DNA of 64,000 nucleotides, from assembly GCF_000517125.1 (NCBI RefSeq), contig NZ_KI912155.1:2212696-2276695 (forward strand), written 5' to 3'. A model generated the notes under the pieces. The model worked only from the letters and a program-made list of their open reading frames with translations, did not search any database and had not been told where the DNA came from. This DNA comes from Arthrobacter sp. MA-N2. Lineage in GTDB: Bacteria; Actinomycetota; Actinomycetes; Actinomycetales; Micrococcaceae. Positions 1-8,378 of this stretch are shown here, piece by piece. The position numbers were made by a program, and so were the translations under genes. Within the stretch, counting starts at the first letter, position 1. The number at the start of each line of letters is the position of its first letter.

Positions 1-2
1 CA

Positions 3-155
3 TCAGGCGCTCGGCAACAGACTAGACGCGGTGCCCGCCGCCGTCGCGCCCGGAAGGGTGCGGCCAAACAGGGCAGGAAGGATGGCAGCGCCAGTGGAGA
101 ACAACTCGGCACCTGCATCGCAGGAGTCCCGCAAGCCATCAGCACACGATCTTGA
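3..155 (+). CDS. Possible 3' end of the gene upstream of DUF501
   Basis: A reading frame enters from the left window edge and stops at a TGA at 153-155. It encodes a strongly basic tail (Arg/Lys/Ala-rich over the first 25 codons). In related actinobacteria the gene before DUF501 is usually the septum-formation initiator FtsB/DivIC, so this could be its C-terminus overlapping the DUF501 start by about 74 nt. No conserved FtsB residues are visible in so short a piece. The competing frame, which is open from base 1 and continuous with DUF501, cannot be excluded. Confidence 0.25.
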   Translation, partial: SGARQQTRRGARRRRARKGAAKQGRKDGSASGEQLGTCIAGVPQAISTRS

Positions 156-798
156 AATCCTTAGCCGGCAGCTGGGACGGCCGGTGCGCGACGTCGTCGA
201 AATCCCGGCGCGCTGTGTGTGTGGCAACCCGCTCGTCGCCGCCACCGCGCCTCGGCTGAGCAACGGCACCCCGTTTCCCACGACGTTCTACTTGACCCAC
301 CCCGTCATCACCGCCGCTGTGTCAAGGCTTGAAGCCGGTGGGCTCATGAATGAGATGAACGAACGGCTCACGGCCGAGGAACCGTTGGCCGCGGCATACC
401 GGGACGCCCACGAAGCCTATCTCCGGGCCCGTGACGAGATCGCCGGACGTGCCGGAACCGGAGAAGTCCCCGAGATCGCAGGCGTCTCTGCCGGAGGCAT
501 GCCCACCCGCGTCAAGTGCCTGCACGTCCTGGTTGGCCATTCCTTGGCCGCTGGCCCCGGGGTCAATCCGCTCGGCGACGAGGCCATCGAGGCGATCAGT
601 GAATGGTGGACCGCGGACCGCTGCTACTGCGACGGTGCGTGGGACAGCGCTGGAGAGGTACCGTCCAGAGACCTCAGCCGTCACGGGCCGCAGGGCCTGC
701 CGGACATCGTGGGCCGTCCCGCGCCGGTCCGCAAATCCAAGTCCTCTTCGGCAACACAGCCGCTGGACGAATCAATCGTGGGGGAGCGCGACGCATGA
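82..798 (+). CDS. DUF501 domain-containing protein
   Basis: A 238-residue protein of the DUF501 family, function unknown. The conserved part begins near residue 22 with a short acidic helix followed by GRPVRDVVEIPARCVCGNP, and ends near a WWTADRCYC segment. The cysteines in CVCG and CYC could bind a metal (inference). I chose ATG 82 over the in-frame GTG 31 because family members start shortly before the conserved block and a purine-rich GGGCAGGAAGG lies directly upstream, although its spacing is tight. The stop overlaps the ppx start by 4 nt (ATGA), so the two are probably translationally coupled. The neighbours FtsB (upstream, expected) and Ppx are the usual actinobacterial context. Confidence 0.85.
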   Translation: MAAPVENNSAPASQESRKPSAHDLEILSRQLGRPVRDVVEIPARCVCGNPLVAATAPRLSNGTPFPTTFYLTHPVITAAVSRLEAGGLMNEMNERLTAEEPLAAAYRDAHEAYLRARDEIAGRAGTGEVPEIAGVSAGGMPTRVKCLHVLVGHSLAAGPGVNPLGDEAIEAISEWWTADRCYCDGAWDSAGEVPSRDLSRHGPQGLPDIVGRPAPVRKSKSSSATQPLDESIVGERDA

Positions 799-1742
799 GC
801 CGGGTAGCTGCCATCGATTGTGGCACCAATTCGATCCGCCTCCTGATCGCGGATTCCAACGGTATCGATGCAGGATCCCCATTGCATGATGTTGTCCGTG
901 AGATGCGCGTGGTGCGCCTGGGACAGGGAGTGGACGCGACCGGCGAGCTCGCCCCGGACGCCCTTGAGCGCACCTTTGCGGCCACCAGCGACTACGCCGA
1001 GATGATCCGCCATCATGGAGCCGGGAGGGTCCGCTTCGTGGCCACCTCCGCGAGCCGCGACGCCCGCAACCGGGACGTCTTCGTTGACGGAATCCGGGAT
1101 CTGCTGGGCGTTGAACCCGAGGTCATTTCCGGCGACGAGGAAGCCGCTTTATCCTTCGCGGGCGCAAGCAGCGTGTTGCCGTCTCGCGGCAAGGACCCGG
1201 TGCTTGTCGTGGACCTTGGAGGTGGAAGCACTGAGTTCGTCCTGGGCGACTCCGACGGGGTCATCGCCGCCAAATCCGTTGATATCGGCTGCGTTCGGCT
1301 GACCGAACGGCACCTCCGCAACGATCCTCCGACGGCGGAGCAGATCGCCGCAGCGGAAGCCGACGTCGACGCAGCCATTGACCTCGCGAGCCGCACGGTC
1401 CCGCTTGGCCAGGCCACCGCCGTCGTGGGCGTTGCGGGCTCCATCACCACGATCACGGCGCATGCCCTGGGCCTGAATGAGTACGATCCCGCGCTGATCC
1501 ACGGTGCCAGCCTTGACTTGGCGACCATCAGCGACGCGGCCACGAGCCTACTGGAAATGAGCCGCGAAGAGCGTGCCCGGCTGCCCTACATGCATCCGGG
1601 ACGTGTCGATGTCATCGGGGCCGGAGCACTCGTGTGGCGCCGCATCCTTCAGCGCGTGGCTGAGCTCGGAGATGGCTCCATCAGCGAGGCTGTTTCCAGC
1701 GAACATGACATCCTCGACGGCATCGCCCTGAGTATTCGCTGA
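795..1742 (+). CDS. ppx: Exopolyphosphatase/guanosine pentaphosphatase family protein (Ppx/GppA)
   Basis: A 315-residue cytosolic phosphatase that removes terminal phosphate from polyphosphate and possibly pppGpp. The first phosphate-binding loop (DCGTNSIRLLIAD) lies at residues 8-20 and the second (VVDLGGGSTEFVLGD) near residue 137, as in the ASKHA fold. It is the short single-module actinobacterial form and lacks the C-terminal HD-like domain of E. coli Ppx. The ATG overlaps the DUF501 stop, and its own stop shares one base with the start of the following subtilase, so the three genes form a tight run. Whether polyphosphate or pppGpp is the main substrate cannot be told from sequence. Confidence 0.92.
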   Translation: MSRVAAIDCGTNSIRLLIADSNGIDAGSPLHDVVREMRVVRLGQGVDATGELAPDALERTFAATSDYAEMIRHHGAGRVRFVATSASRDARNRDVFVDGIRDLLGVEPEVISGDEEAALSFAGASSVLPSRGKDPVLVVDLGGGSTEFVLGDSDGVIAAKSVDIGCVRLTERHLRNDPPTAEQIAAAEADVDAAIDLASRTVPLGQATAVVGVAGSITTITAHALGLNEYDPALIHGASLDLATISDAATSLLEMSREERARLPYMHPGRVDVIGAGALVWRRILQRVAELGDGSISEAVSSEHDILDGIALSIR

Positions 1743-3118
1743 TGACGCTGCAACACCGCTGGCGCCGCCGAGCCGCGTCGGCCACGCTGGCCGCCATGCT
1801 CGCCGGGGGAAGCCTGGCAGGGACCCTGCTCACTGCGCAAGCGGCGTCCGCGGACTCCTGGCGGGACAAGGAATACTGGCTCAACGATTACGGCATTTCC
1901 GCCGCTTGGCAGGTATCCAAGGGCGCGGGCGTGAAAGTGGCCATCATCGACAGCGGGGTGGATGGGCAACACCCGGATCTCAAGGGTGCGGTGGTCGGCG
2001 GAACTGACGCTTCCGGCGCCGGCGATCCGGACGGACAAAAGAGCATCGGGGCCAAACCGGAACACGGGACCCTCGTCGCTACGCTGTTGGCCGGGCGCGG
2101 ACACGCTTCAGCCGACGCATCGGCGTCGGCTTCTCCCTCGCCCGCTTCCGGCGTCGGTCCGGACGGAATCGTCGGCGTTGCCCCCGAAGCCGAGATTTTG
2201 TCCGTTTCCGCATGGCTCGGCTCGCCGAACCCGGCGGGAAAGACGGACCAGGAACAGATTCCCGAAGCCGTTCGATGGGCGGTGGACAATGGGGCCAAGG
2301 TCATCAATATTTCCCTCGGCAGTACTTCCCCTGATTGGCCCCAGAGCTGGGACGCGGCGTTCCTCTATGCCGAACAGAAGGACGTGGTGATCGTGGCCGC
2401 TGCAGGCAATCGGATCGGCGGAAATGTCCAAGTGGGCGCACCTGCCACCATTCCGGGGGTCTTGACCGTGGCAGGTCTTGACCGGAACGGTACGGCCAGC
2501 GTCGACGCTTCTTCGCAGGGGATCAGCATCGGCGTTTCGGCCCCGGCGGAAAATCTGGTGGGTGGACTCCCCGGGGGAAGCTACGAAGATTGGGCCGGCA
2601 CGTCCGGCTCCGCGCCGATTGTCTCGGGAGTTGCGGCACTCATCCGATCGAAATGGCCGGATATGAGCGCCAAGCAGGTCATCAACCGGATTGTGTCCAC
2701 CGCGGAGGATGCCGGAGTGGCCGGCAAGGATCCCATTTACGGCTACGGGATCCTCAACGCCGAGGCGGCGCTCACGGCCGATGTTCCCGAGGCCACGAGC
2801 AATCCGGAGGGGTCCATCGCGGACTGGATCCGGGTCCATCGCCGCGGCGACCTCAGCAACCCCACACCTAGTCCAAGCGCCAAACCGAGCAGCCCCCCGG
2901 CCGCATTGGCGGACCCCACGGTTCCTGTCGCGAAGACGCCAACCGAGGCCGATACGGCCGTTCCGGCAACAGTGGTCCTTGGCTTTGGGCTGCTGTTCGC
3001 GGGGATTATTGCGGGTGCCTCGATCCACTTGACGCGCGCTTACCGGATTTCCCACGGGCTTCGTAAGGAACCCCGGACCTCCGGTGTCGAGGTTGTCGAT
3101 CCGGGTACCAGGAAGTAG
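1742..3118 (+). CDS. Membrane-anchored S8 family serine protease (mycosin-like)
   Basis: A 458-residue subtilisin-type protease. A Sec signal peptide is visible at residues 1-38 (arginine-rich start, hydrophobic core, AQAASA cleavage region). The catalytic triad is Asp70 (VAIIDSGVDG), His108 (HGTLVATLLAG) and Ser288 (GTSGSAPIVSG), with the oxyanion Asn in VIVAAAGN. A Pro/Ser/Ala-rich linker precedes a transmembrane helix at about residues 405-428 and a short basic cytoplasmic tail. This layout matches type VII secretion mycosins, but no ESX genes lie nearby, so a general extracellular processing role is equally likely. A low-complexity Ala/Ser/Pro insert sits just after the catalytic His. Confidence 0.9.
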   Translation: MTLQHRWRRRAASATLAAMLAGGSLAGTLLTAQAASADSWRDKEYWLNDYGISAAWQVSKGAGVKVAIIDSGVDGQHPDLKGAVVGGTDASGAGDPDGQKSIGAKPEHGTLVATLLAGRGHASADASASASPSPASGVGPDGIVGVAPEAEILSVSAWLGSPNPAGKTDQEQIPEAVRWAVDNGAKVINISLGSTSPDWPQSWDAAFLYAEQKDVVIVAAAGNRIGGNVQVGAPATIPGVLTVAGLDRNGTASVDASSQGISIGVSAPAENLVGGLPGGSYEDWAGTSGSAPIVSGVAALIRSKWPDMSAKQVINRIVSTAEDAGVAGKDPIYGYGILNAEAALTADVPEATSNPEGSIADWIRVHRRGDLSNPTPSPSAKPSSPPAALADPTVPVAKTPTEADTAVPATVVLGFGLLFAGIIAGASIHLTRAYRISHGLRKEPRTSGVEVVDPGTRK

Positions 3119-3176
3119 CGTCCCACGCCGTGGGAGGCCTCGGAATCTAGTTAGTGAAGATTTTCACAAGGTGCTG

Positions 3177-3188
3177 TACCCTAGTCTT
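3177..3188 (+). promoter_or_regulatory. Leaderless -10 element of ndh
   Basis: TACCCT at 3177-3182 is followed by six bases and then the ATG. With initiation about 7 nt after the hexamer, the transcript would begin at or next to the start codon. No Shine-Dalgarno sequence is present before the ATG. Confidence 0.6.
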
Positions 3189-4628
3189 ATGGCAACCACC
3201 CCTGAGCTCATTGACCGTCCCCGTGTTCTCGTTGTCGGCGGCGGATACGTCGGCCTGTACGTAGCACTCAAGCTGCAGAAGAAGATCGCTAATGCCGGCG
3301 GAATCGTTACCGTCGTCGATCCCCTTCCCTACATGACGTACCAGCCCTTCCTTCCCGAAGTGGCCGGCGGCAACATCGAGGCACGCCACGCCGTCGTCTC
3401 CCATCGCCAGCACCTCAAGCAGACGGAACTCATCCAGGGCCGCGTTACCAGCATCGACCACCAGAACCGCACCGCCGTTGTTGCTCCGGCCGACGGTGGA
3501 GATCCCTTCGAGATCCCCTACTTCGACGTCGTGGTTGCCGCCGGCGCCATTACCCGCACCTTCCCCATCAAGGGCCTGGCTGACGAAGGCATCGGTCTGA
3601 AGACCATCGAAGAAGCAGTGGCTCTGCGTAACAAGGTCCTTGAACGCATCGAGGTCGCGTCCACCATGACGGACGCCGCTGAGCGCGCCAAGGCCCTGAC
3701 TTTCGTGGTTGTAGGTGGCGGATTCGCCGGTATCGAGTGCATCACCGAGATGGAAGACCTTGCCCGCGCTGCCGTGAAGAACAACTCGCGCATCCGCCAG
3801 GAAGAAGTCCGCTTCGTCCTTGTCGAGGCCATGGGCCGCATCATGCCCGAGGTCACTGCAGCCCAAGCCGAGTGGGTAGTCGGACACCTGCGCAGCCGTG
3901 GCATCGAGGTCCTCCTCAACACCTCCCTGGACAACGCCGAGGGTAGCCTCAAGCTCATCAACCTGCCGGACAAGACCCCTGCACAGGAATTCGAAGCCGA
4001 CACCCTTGTGTGGACTGCAGGCGTGCAAGCCAACCCGATGATCCGCTCCACCGACTTCCCGCTCGAGCCCCGCGGCCGGGTCCGTGTTCTCCCGGACCTG
4101 CGTATCGCAGGTGACGAGGGCATCATCGACAACGCGTGGGCGGCCGGCGACATTGCTGCCGTTCCGGACCTCACCGGAAGTGGCCTGCCCGACGGTACCT
4201 GCGTCCCGAACGCACAGCACGCACTGCGCCAGGCCAAGCGTCTCGCCAAGAACCTGTGGGCCTCCCGCTGGGACAAGCCCATGTCCGACTACAAGCACAA
4301 GAACCTCGGTGCGGTTGCCGGCTTCGGCGAATGGAAGGGTGTTGCCAACATCAACATCCTGGGCCGTATCGGCCTCAAGGGCGGCCTCGCCTGGTTGGCG
4401 CACCGCGGGTACCACGGCCTGGCCATTCCGACCGGTGAGCGCAAGGTCCGCGTGATCTTCAACTGGCTTCTCGGCATGATCATGGGCCGCGACACCACCC
4501 AACTGCTGGATCTCGACAACCCGCGCGGAGCCTTCGTGGCAGCGGCCACCCCGGCCCCCAAACCGGCTGCCGCACCCGCCCCGGCCGCTGAGCCGGCCAA
4601 GGCCCCGGTCACCGCTGACGCCAAGTAG
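3189..4628 (+). CDS. ndh: Type II NADH dehydrogenase (NDH-2)
   Basis: A 479-residue single-subunit flavoprotein that oxidises NADH and reduces menaquinone at the inner face of the membrane without pumping protons. The FAD Rossmann motif (VLVVGGGYVGLY) is at about residues 13-24 and the NAD motif (FVVVGGGFAGIE) at about 172-183; a third conserved block with WAAGDIAAV binds the flavin. The C-terminus is a Pro/Ala-rich tail of about 30 residues beyond the usual membrane-binding region. The start is ATG 3189, set by the leaderless -10; an in-frame upstream GTG would add 35 unconserved residues. A strong hairpin follows the gene. Confidence 0.93.
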   Translation: MATTPELIDRPRVLVVGGGYVGLYVALKLQKKIANAGGIVTVVDPLPYMTYQPFLPEVAGGNIEARHAVVSHRQHLKQTELIQGRVTSIDHQNRTAVVAPADGGDPFEIPYFDVVVAAGAITRTFPIKGLADEGIGLKTIEEAVALRNKVLERIEVASTMTDAAERAKALTFVVVGGGFAGIECITEMEDLARAAVKNNSRIRQEEVRFVLVEAMGRIMPEVTAAQAEWVVGHLRSRGIEVLLNTSLDNAEGSLKLINLPDKTPAQEFEADTLVWTAGVQANPMIRSTDFPLEPRGRVRVLPDLRIAGDEGIIDNAWAAGDIAAVPDLTGSGLPDGTCVPNAQHALRQAKRLAKNLWASRWDKPMSDYKHKNLGAVAGFGEWKGVANINILGRIGLKGGLAWLAHRGYHGLAIPTGERKVRVIFNWLLGMIMGRDTTQLLDLDNPRGAFVAAATPAPKPAAAPAPAAEPAKAPVTADAK

Positions 4629-4645
4629 CAAACGCCAAGCAGTCC

Positions 4646-4698
4646 CGCCGACGGCGGCCGCTTCCCACGCAGGAGGCGGCCGCCGTCGGCGTTTAATT
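4646..4698 (+). terminator. Rho-independent terminator of ndh
   Basis: A perfect 16-bp GC-rich stem (4646-4661 with 4676-4691) and a 14-nt loop are followed by TTTAATT. Confidence 0.8.
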
Positions 4699-4751
4699 GC
4701 CGGAGTCTCGCGGCCGGCCCGGCCGCGAGGGGGTGTCTTAGACTTGGCAGT

Positions 4752-5690
4752 ATGGCTGGCGAAAGCGATCTGACGACCCTCCTGAGATCCATGCACCCCA
4801 TAGCACGCGACGGTGACTACGTCTACGCGCTATGGCCACACGGCAAGGCCCTTGAGGGCGGCGTCGAAGCCGCTGTCCGCGAAGCGGAGGGCCTCACCGT
4901 GGTGTTGCGCCGCGAGGAAGCCGAGCGCTTGGGGTTGTCCTACGATTTCGTCGCGGCATGGATCACTCTTCAGGTTCACTCTGCGCTGGAAGCAGTGGGA
5001 CTCACCGCCGCCGTCAGTTCCGCTCTCACGGCAGCCGGTATCAGCTGCAACGTCCTGGCCGGATTCCATCACGACCACCTCTTGGTTCCTTCGGCACAGC
5101 GCGGGCACGCGATGCAGGTTCTGGAACTGCTGGGCCAAGGCGTCGTGTTGCGGACGGAAACGCCGGCCGACCGCGGGGAAGTGTTGGAGCTGACAGCCAG
5201 CGCATTCTCGATCAGCCCGGTCACCGGACTGCCGGTCGAAGGGAGCCCGGCGGAGGTAAAGCTGCTGCAGGAACTGTTCCACTGCGATGGGTACCTCCCG
5301 GAGTTCAGCATCGTGGCCGAGATCGGCGGGGAGATCGTGGGGCACGTCATCAGCACCCGCGCTTGGATCCGTAGCCCAGGCCGGGACGGCGATCTCCCGC
5401 TCCTGGGACTGGGCCCGATCAGTGTGCAGCCGCACCTGCAGCGACGCGGCATCGGGTCTGCGCTCCTGCGGGAAACCGCCCGCCGGGCCGAGGACGCGGG
5501 CGAGCCGGGAATCGCGCTGTTGGGCAGCACTGAGTACTATCCGCACTTCGGATACCTTCCCGCCCGCGAGCTGGGGGTGACGGCGCCCGAGCCCGCGTGG
5601 GGAGACCATTTCCAGCTGTTGCCCCTCAAAGCCTGGCCCGACGGCGCCAGCGGCACCTTCCGCTACGCAACGCCGTTCCAAACTCCCTAG
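4752..5690 (+). CDS. ACT-domain (COG3602-like) fused to GNAT N-acetyltransferase
   Basis: A 312-residue two-part protein. Residues 1-130 resemble the small stand-alone ACT-type proteins of COG3602 (start MAGESDLTTLLRSMHP, then EGLTVVLRREEA and a conserved LEAVGLTAAVSSAL...GFHHDHLLVP block). Residues 133-312 form a GNAT fold: ETPADRGEVLELT at the start, and the acetyl-CoA loop VQPHLQRRGIGSALL near residue 230. A ligand-sensing acetyltransferase is an inference from the fusion; the substrate is unknown. Transcription is probably leaderless: TAGACT at 4739-4744 lies 7 nt before the ATG. The tRNA-Leu gene lies 40 nt downstream. Confidence 0.8.
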   Translation: MAGESDLTTLLRSMHPIARDGDYVYALWPHGKALEGGVEAAVREAEGLTVVLRREEAERLGLSYDFVAAWITLQVHSALEAVGLTAAVSSALTAAGISCNVLAGFHHDHLLVPSAQRGHAMQVLELLGQGVVLRTETPADRGEVLELTASAFSISPVTGLPVEGSPAEVKLLQELFHCDGYLPEFSIVAEIGGEIVGHVISTRAWIRSPGRDGDLPLLGLGPISVQPHLQRRGIGSALLRETARRAEDAGEPGIALLGSTEYYPHFGYLPARELGVTAPEPAWGDHFQLLPLKAWPDGASGTFRYATPFQTP

Positions 5691-5730
5691 GACCAAACTG
5701 GGGCGTGCGTTGGGTTACCATTGTCCGGGC

Positions 5731-5804
5731 GCCCCAGTAGCCCAATTGGCAGAGGCAGCGGACTTAAAATCCGCGTGTTGTGGGTTCGAGTCCCACCTGG
5801 GGCA
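5731..5804 (+). tRNA. tRNA-Leu (anticodon UAA), short variable arm
   Basis: A cloverleaf of 74 nt. The acceptor stem is GCCCCAG (5731-5737) with CTGGGGC (5797-5803), plus discriminator A5804. The anticodon stem GCGGA/TCCGC encloses loop CTTAAAA with anticodon TAA at 5765-5767. The T-arm is GTGGG TTCGAGT CCCAC. No CCA is encoded. The variable region is only 5 nt (GTGTT), so it is class I in shape although leucine tRNAs are normally class II with a long arm. A possible promoter hexamer, TACCAT, is at 5717-5722. Confidence 0.9.
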
Positions 5805-5827
5805 CGGACGCGAAATGCGATCCGTGC
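5802..5827 (+). terminator. Hairpin after tRNA-Leu
   Basis: GCACGGACGC at 5802-5811 pairs with GCGATCCGTGC at 5817-5827 (one bulge). It overlaps the last two bases of the tRNA and is followed by a C-rich run, so it may act as terminator or 3' processing signal. Confidence 0.45.
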
Positions 5828-5940
5828 CGCCCCCTCTTGATTCCCCAAGCTGAACCGTGACGGGAAATTTACTTTCCGTACATACGAGGTGTTTGTCCGC
5901 GCGCGGCGGTGATCCACCGTTATTAGATCCTGACCTGCAT

Positions 5941-5962
5941 ATATGTGTTCTAGGACACATAT
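5941..5962 (+). promoter_or_regulatory. Inverted repeat in the livJ upstream region (candidate operator)
   Basis: ATATGTGT (5941-5948) and ACACATAT (5955-5962) form an 8-bp perfect dyad with a 6-nt spacer, about 86 nt upstream of livJ. It is AT-rich against a GC-rich background and sits where a regulator of the liv operon would bind. The remaining 5828-6047 sequence holds no ORF that I can support; it is the livJ promoter and leader. Confidence 0.4.
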
Positions 5963-6047
5963 TTGGTAGTACTCTCATGGAACATGTTCGAAGTGAAAGT
6001 GACTTCGGGCGAATGACCACGAATCATACGCACCGCGGAGGCTATTT

Positions 6048-7277
6048 ATGTACAGGAAGCAAGTCATTTCGGCGATTGCAGCGGCGGCCACCCTTGGCAT
6101 GCTAGTGGCTGGCTGTGCGAACCAGACCGCTCCTAGCGGCACGGACACTTCGGGGACCAGCGGCAGGATCAACATCCCTGCAATCTCCAAAGTCGACGTT
6201 CCTGCCGGGGCCGTTTTGCCTGCGGGCGATGGCAAGGGAACATGCCCGTCTACCACCACCATTGCGTATGCCGGTGCAGAGACAGGACCCAACGCCCAGC
6301 TGGGCATCAACATCTTCAACGGTATCCAACTGGCCGTCAACCAGCACAACACTGCGAACCCCGGCTGCCAGGTCCAGTTCAAGAAATTCGACACTGAAGG
6401 CGATCCGAACAAGGCCACTGGACCGGTGACCCAGATCGTTTCCGAACCGGACATCATCGGAGTGGTGGGTTTGCCCTTCTCCGGAGAGTCCAAGGCCACA
6501 GGCAACATTTTCGAGCAGAAGGGCCTGGTCCACATCACGCCTTCCGCCACCAATCCGAGCCTGACCAAGAACGGCTGGACCACTTTCTTCCGCGCCCTCG
6601 GCAATGACGCCGTCCAGGGCCCTGCTGCGGCGAAGTTCCTCACGGACAAGCTGCAGGCGAAGAAGGTGTATCTGGTTCAGGACGACTCTGACTACGGCAT
6701 CGGATTGGGAACCACCACGTCCCAGGCCCTTGGCTCCGCGATGGTGGGGTCCGATAAGGTCGTCACCGGTCAGAAGGACTTCTCGGCCGTGATTTCCAAG
6801 ATCATGAACGCCAAGGCAGACACCGTCTACTACGCCGGCTATTACGCAGAAGGCGCCCCCTTCGACCAGCAGCTGGTCGGAAAGGGATTCACCGGTTCCT
6901 TCGTGGGCCCGGACGGTGTGAAGGATGACCAGTTCATCAAGCAAGCCGGCGATGCCTCGTCCAACTCGTACTTCACCTGCCCCTGCATCCCAGGCGAACT
7001 GATCCCGAGCTTCGAGTCGGAGTACAAGAAACTGGCCAACGCTGAGCCTGGAACCTACTCCATTGAAGGTTACGACGCAGCCACTGTCCTCCTTTCGGGT
7101 ATCGACAAGGGCAAGCAGTCCCGTGCGGACCTGCTCTCCTGGGTTAAGTCCTACGATGCAGACGGCCTGTCCAAGCACTACAAGTGGGATTCAACCGGCG
7201 AACTGGCAACCCCGGATGTTTACGGTTACAAGGTTGAGAACGGCAAGATCGTTCCCATCGGCGTCATCGGAAAATAA
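6048..7277 (+). CDS. livJ: Branched-chain amino acid ABC transporter substrate-binding lipoprotein
   Basis: A 409-residue type I periplasmic-binding-fold protein. The lipobox LVAGC puts the lipidated Cys at residue 23, so it is an extracellular lipoprotein tethered to the membrane. It begins a five-gene operon with two permeases and two ATPases and delivers branched-chain amino acids, or related amides, to them. Residues from about 70 onward show the Leu/Ile/Val-binding pattern (AYAGAETGPNAQLGINIFNG, GVVGLPFSGESKATG). The ribosome site GCGGAGG lies 7 nt before the ATG. Exact substrate is uncertain, because this family also includes amide and urea binders. Confidence 0.88.
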   Translation: MYRKQVISAIAAAATLGMLVAGCANQTAPSGTDTSGTSGRINIPAISKVDVPAGAVLPAGDGKGTCPSTTTIAYAGAETGPNAQLGINIFNGIQLAVNQHNTANPGCQVQFKKFDTEGDPNKATGPVTQIVSEPDIIGVVGLPFSGESKATGNIFEQKGLVHITPSATNPSLTKNGWTTFFRALGNDAVQGPAAAKFLTDKLQAKKVYLVQDDSDYGIGLGTTTSQALGSAMVGSDKVVTGQKDFSAVISKIMNAKADTVYYAGYYAEGAPFDQQLVGKGFTGSFVGPDGVKDDQFIKQAGDASSNSYFTCPCIPGELIPSFESEYKKLANAEPGTYSIEGYDAATVLLSGIDKGKQSRADLLSWVKSYDADGLSKHYKWDSTGELATPDVYGYKVENGKIVPIGVIGK

Positions 7278-7294
7278 CAACGGAAGCCCAGGTG

Positions 7295-7338
7295 AATGCT
7301 GGGGGTTAGCATCCATGCCGACCCCCAGCATTTCTTTT
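7295..7338 (+). terminator. Attenuator-type hairpin between livJ and livH
   Basis: A perfect 12-bp stem (7295-7306 with 7321-7332), 14-nt loop and a following T-rich run form an intrinsic-terminator-like element inside the operon. It probably lets some transcripts stop after livJ, giving an excess of binding protein over transporter. Confidence 0.7.
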
Positions 7339-7358
7339 GATCACATCAGGAAGTGCCC

Positions 7359-8378
7359 ATGATCAGCGAAGTAATTCCGGCCCTGCTCCACTCCGTCCCC
7401 ATGGACGACACGTGGATCACCTTCGACGTAAACTCCTTTACCCAGAACTTCTGGAGTTCCACCTTTGACGGGTTGACCTTCGGCGCAATTTACGCGCTCG
7501 TTGCCCTCGGCTATACCCTCGTCTACGGCGTTCTCAACCTCATCAACTTCGCCCATTCGGAAGTCTTTATCGTGGGCTGTTATGGGGTGTTCTTCACCCT
7601 CAGCGCCCTCAATTTTGGACCATCCGCTCCACGACTGGCTTTTTGGGCAATTGTCGGGAACCTCGTCCTTGCCCTTGTTGTGGCGATTATTGCCTCGGCC
7701 TTGACGGCGGTCATCGTGGAACGCGTGGCTTATAAACCATTGCGCCAGCGCAAGGCGCCCCGCTTGGCATTCTTGATCACCGCCATTGGTGTTTCCTTTG
7801 CCATTCAGTACACAATCTACTGGTGGCGCGGACCTAGCCCCGAGGCCGCCTTGACCATGTTCCGGCCACTGCCGATTTTCGATGTCTTCGGGACAATTGT
7901 CGACTCACAGCAAGTGGTCATTGTCATCGCTGCGATTATCCTGATGATTGCCACCGATCAGTTCATTAGGCGATCCCGGACCGGACGAGGAATTCGTGCT
8001 GTCGCGCAGGACCCGGACACCGCAACTTTGATGGGTGTCAACAAGGAAAAAATCATCGTGACAACCTTCATTATCGGCGGTATTTTGGCCGGAGCAGCGG
8101 CTTTGTTTTACGTCATGAAGATCCCGTCGGGAGTGCAGTACAACGGCGGATTCATCCTCGGGGTCAAGGCCTTTGCGGCAGCTGTTCTCGGGGGCATCGG
8201 CAATGTGCGCGGCGCCCTGCTGGGCGGTTTGCTGATCGGTTTGATCGGAAATTACGGCCAGGTGCTTTTGGGCAGCTCACAATGGACTGACGTTGTCGCC
8301 TTCGTGGTCCTGGTGTTGGTATTGATCGTGCGACCCGAAGGTATCTTGGGTAGCTCGCTAGGAAAGAGTAAGGCATGA
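7359..8378 (+). CDS. livH: Branched-chain amino acid ABC transporter permease LivH
   Basis: A 339-residue polytopic permease with about eight hydrophobic segments. The conserved block LTFGAIYALVALGYTLVYG (residues ~35-53) and the cytoplasmic coupling region IRAVAQDPDTATLMGVN identify the LivH family. I prefer ATG 7359, with AGGAAG 5 nt upstream, over GTG 7353, which lies inside the ribosome site. The stop overlaps the livM start by 4 nt. It forms the heterodimeric channel with LivM. Confidence 0.9.
   Translation: MISEVIPALLHSVPMDDTWITFDVNSFTQNFWSSTFDGLTFGAIYALVALGYTLVYGVLNLINFAHSEVFIVGCYGVFFTLSALNFGPSAPRLAFWAIVGNLVLALVVAIIASALTAVIVERVAYKPLRQRKAPRLAFLITAIGVSFAIQYTIYWWRGPSPEAALTMFRPLPIFDVFGTIVDSQQVVIVIAAIILMIATDQFIRRSRTGRGIRAVAQDPDTATLMGVNKEKIIVTTFIIGGILAGAAALFYVMKIPSGVQYNGGFILGVKAFAAAVLGGIGNVRGALLGGLLIGLIGNYGQVLLGSSQWTDVVAFVVLVLVLIVRPEGILGSSLGKSKA

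Noticed and set aside
1742..3118. Type VII secretion locus suggested by the mycosin-like protease
   Set aside because: No EccB/C/D/E or WXG100 genes are in the window; the layout alone is insufficient.
3147..4796. 549-residue antisense open frame over ndh
   Set aside because: Shadow of a high-GC gene: low-complexity His/Gly/Asp composition, no start signal, and the opposite strand encodes an unmistakable NDH-2.
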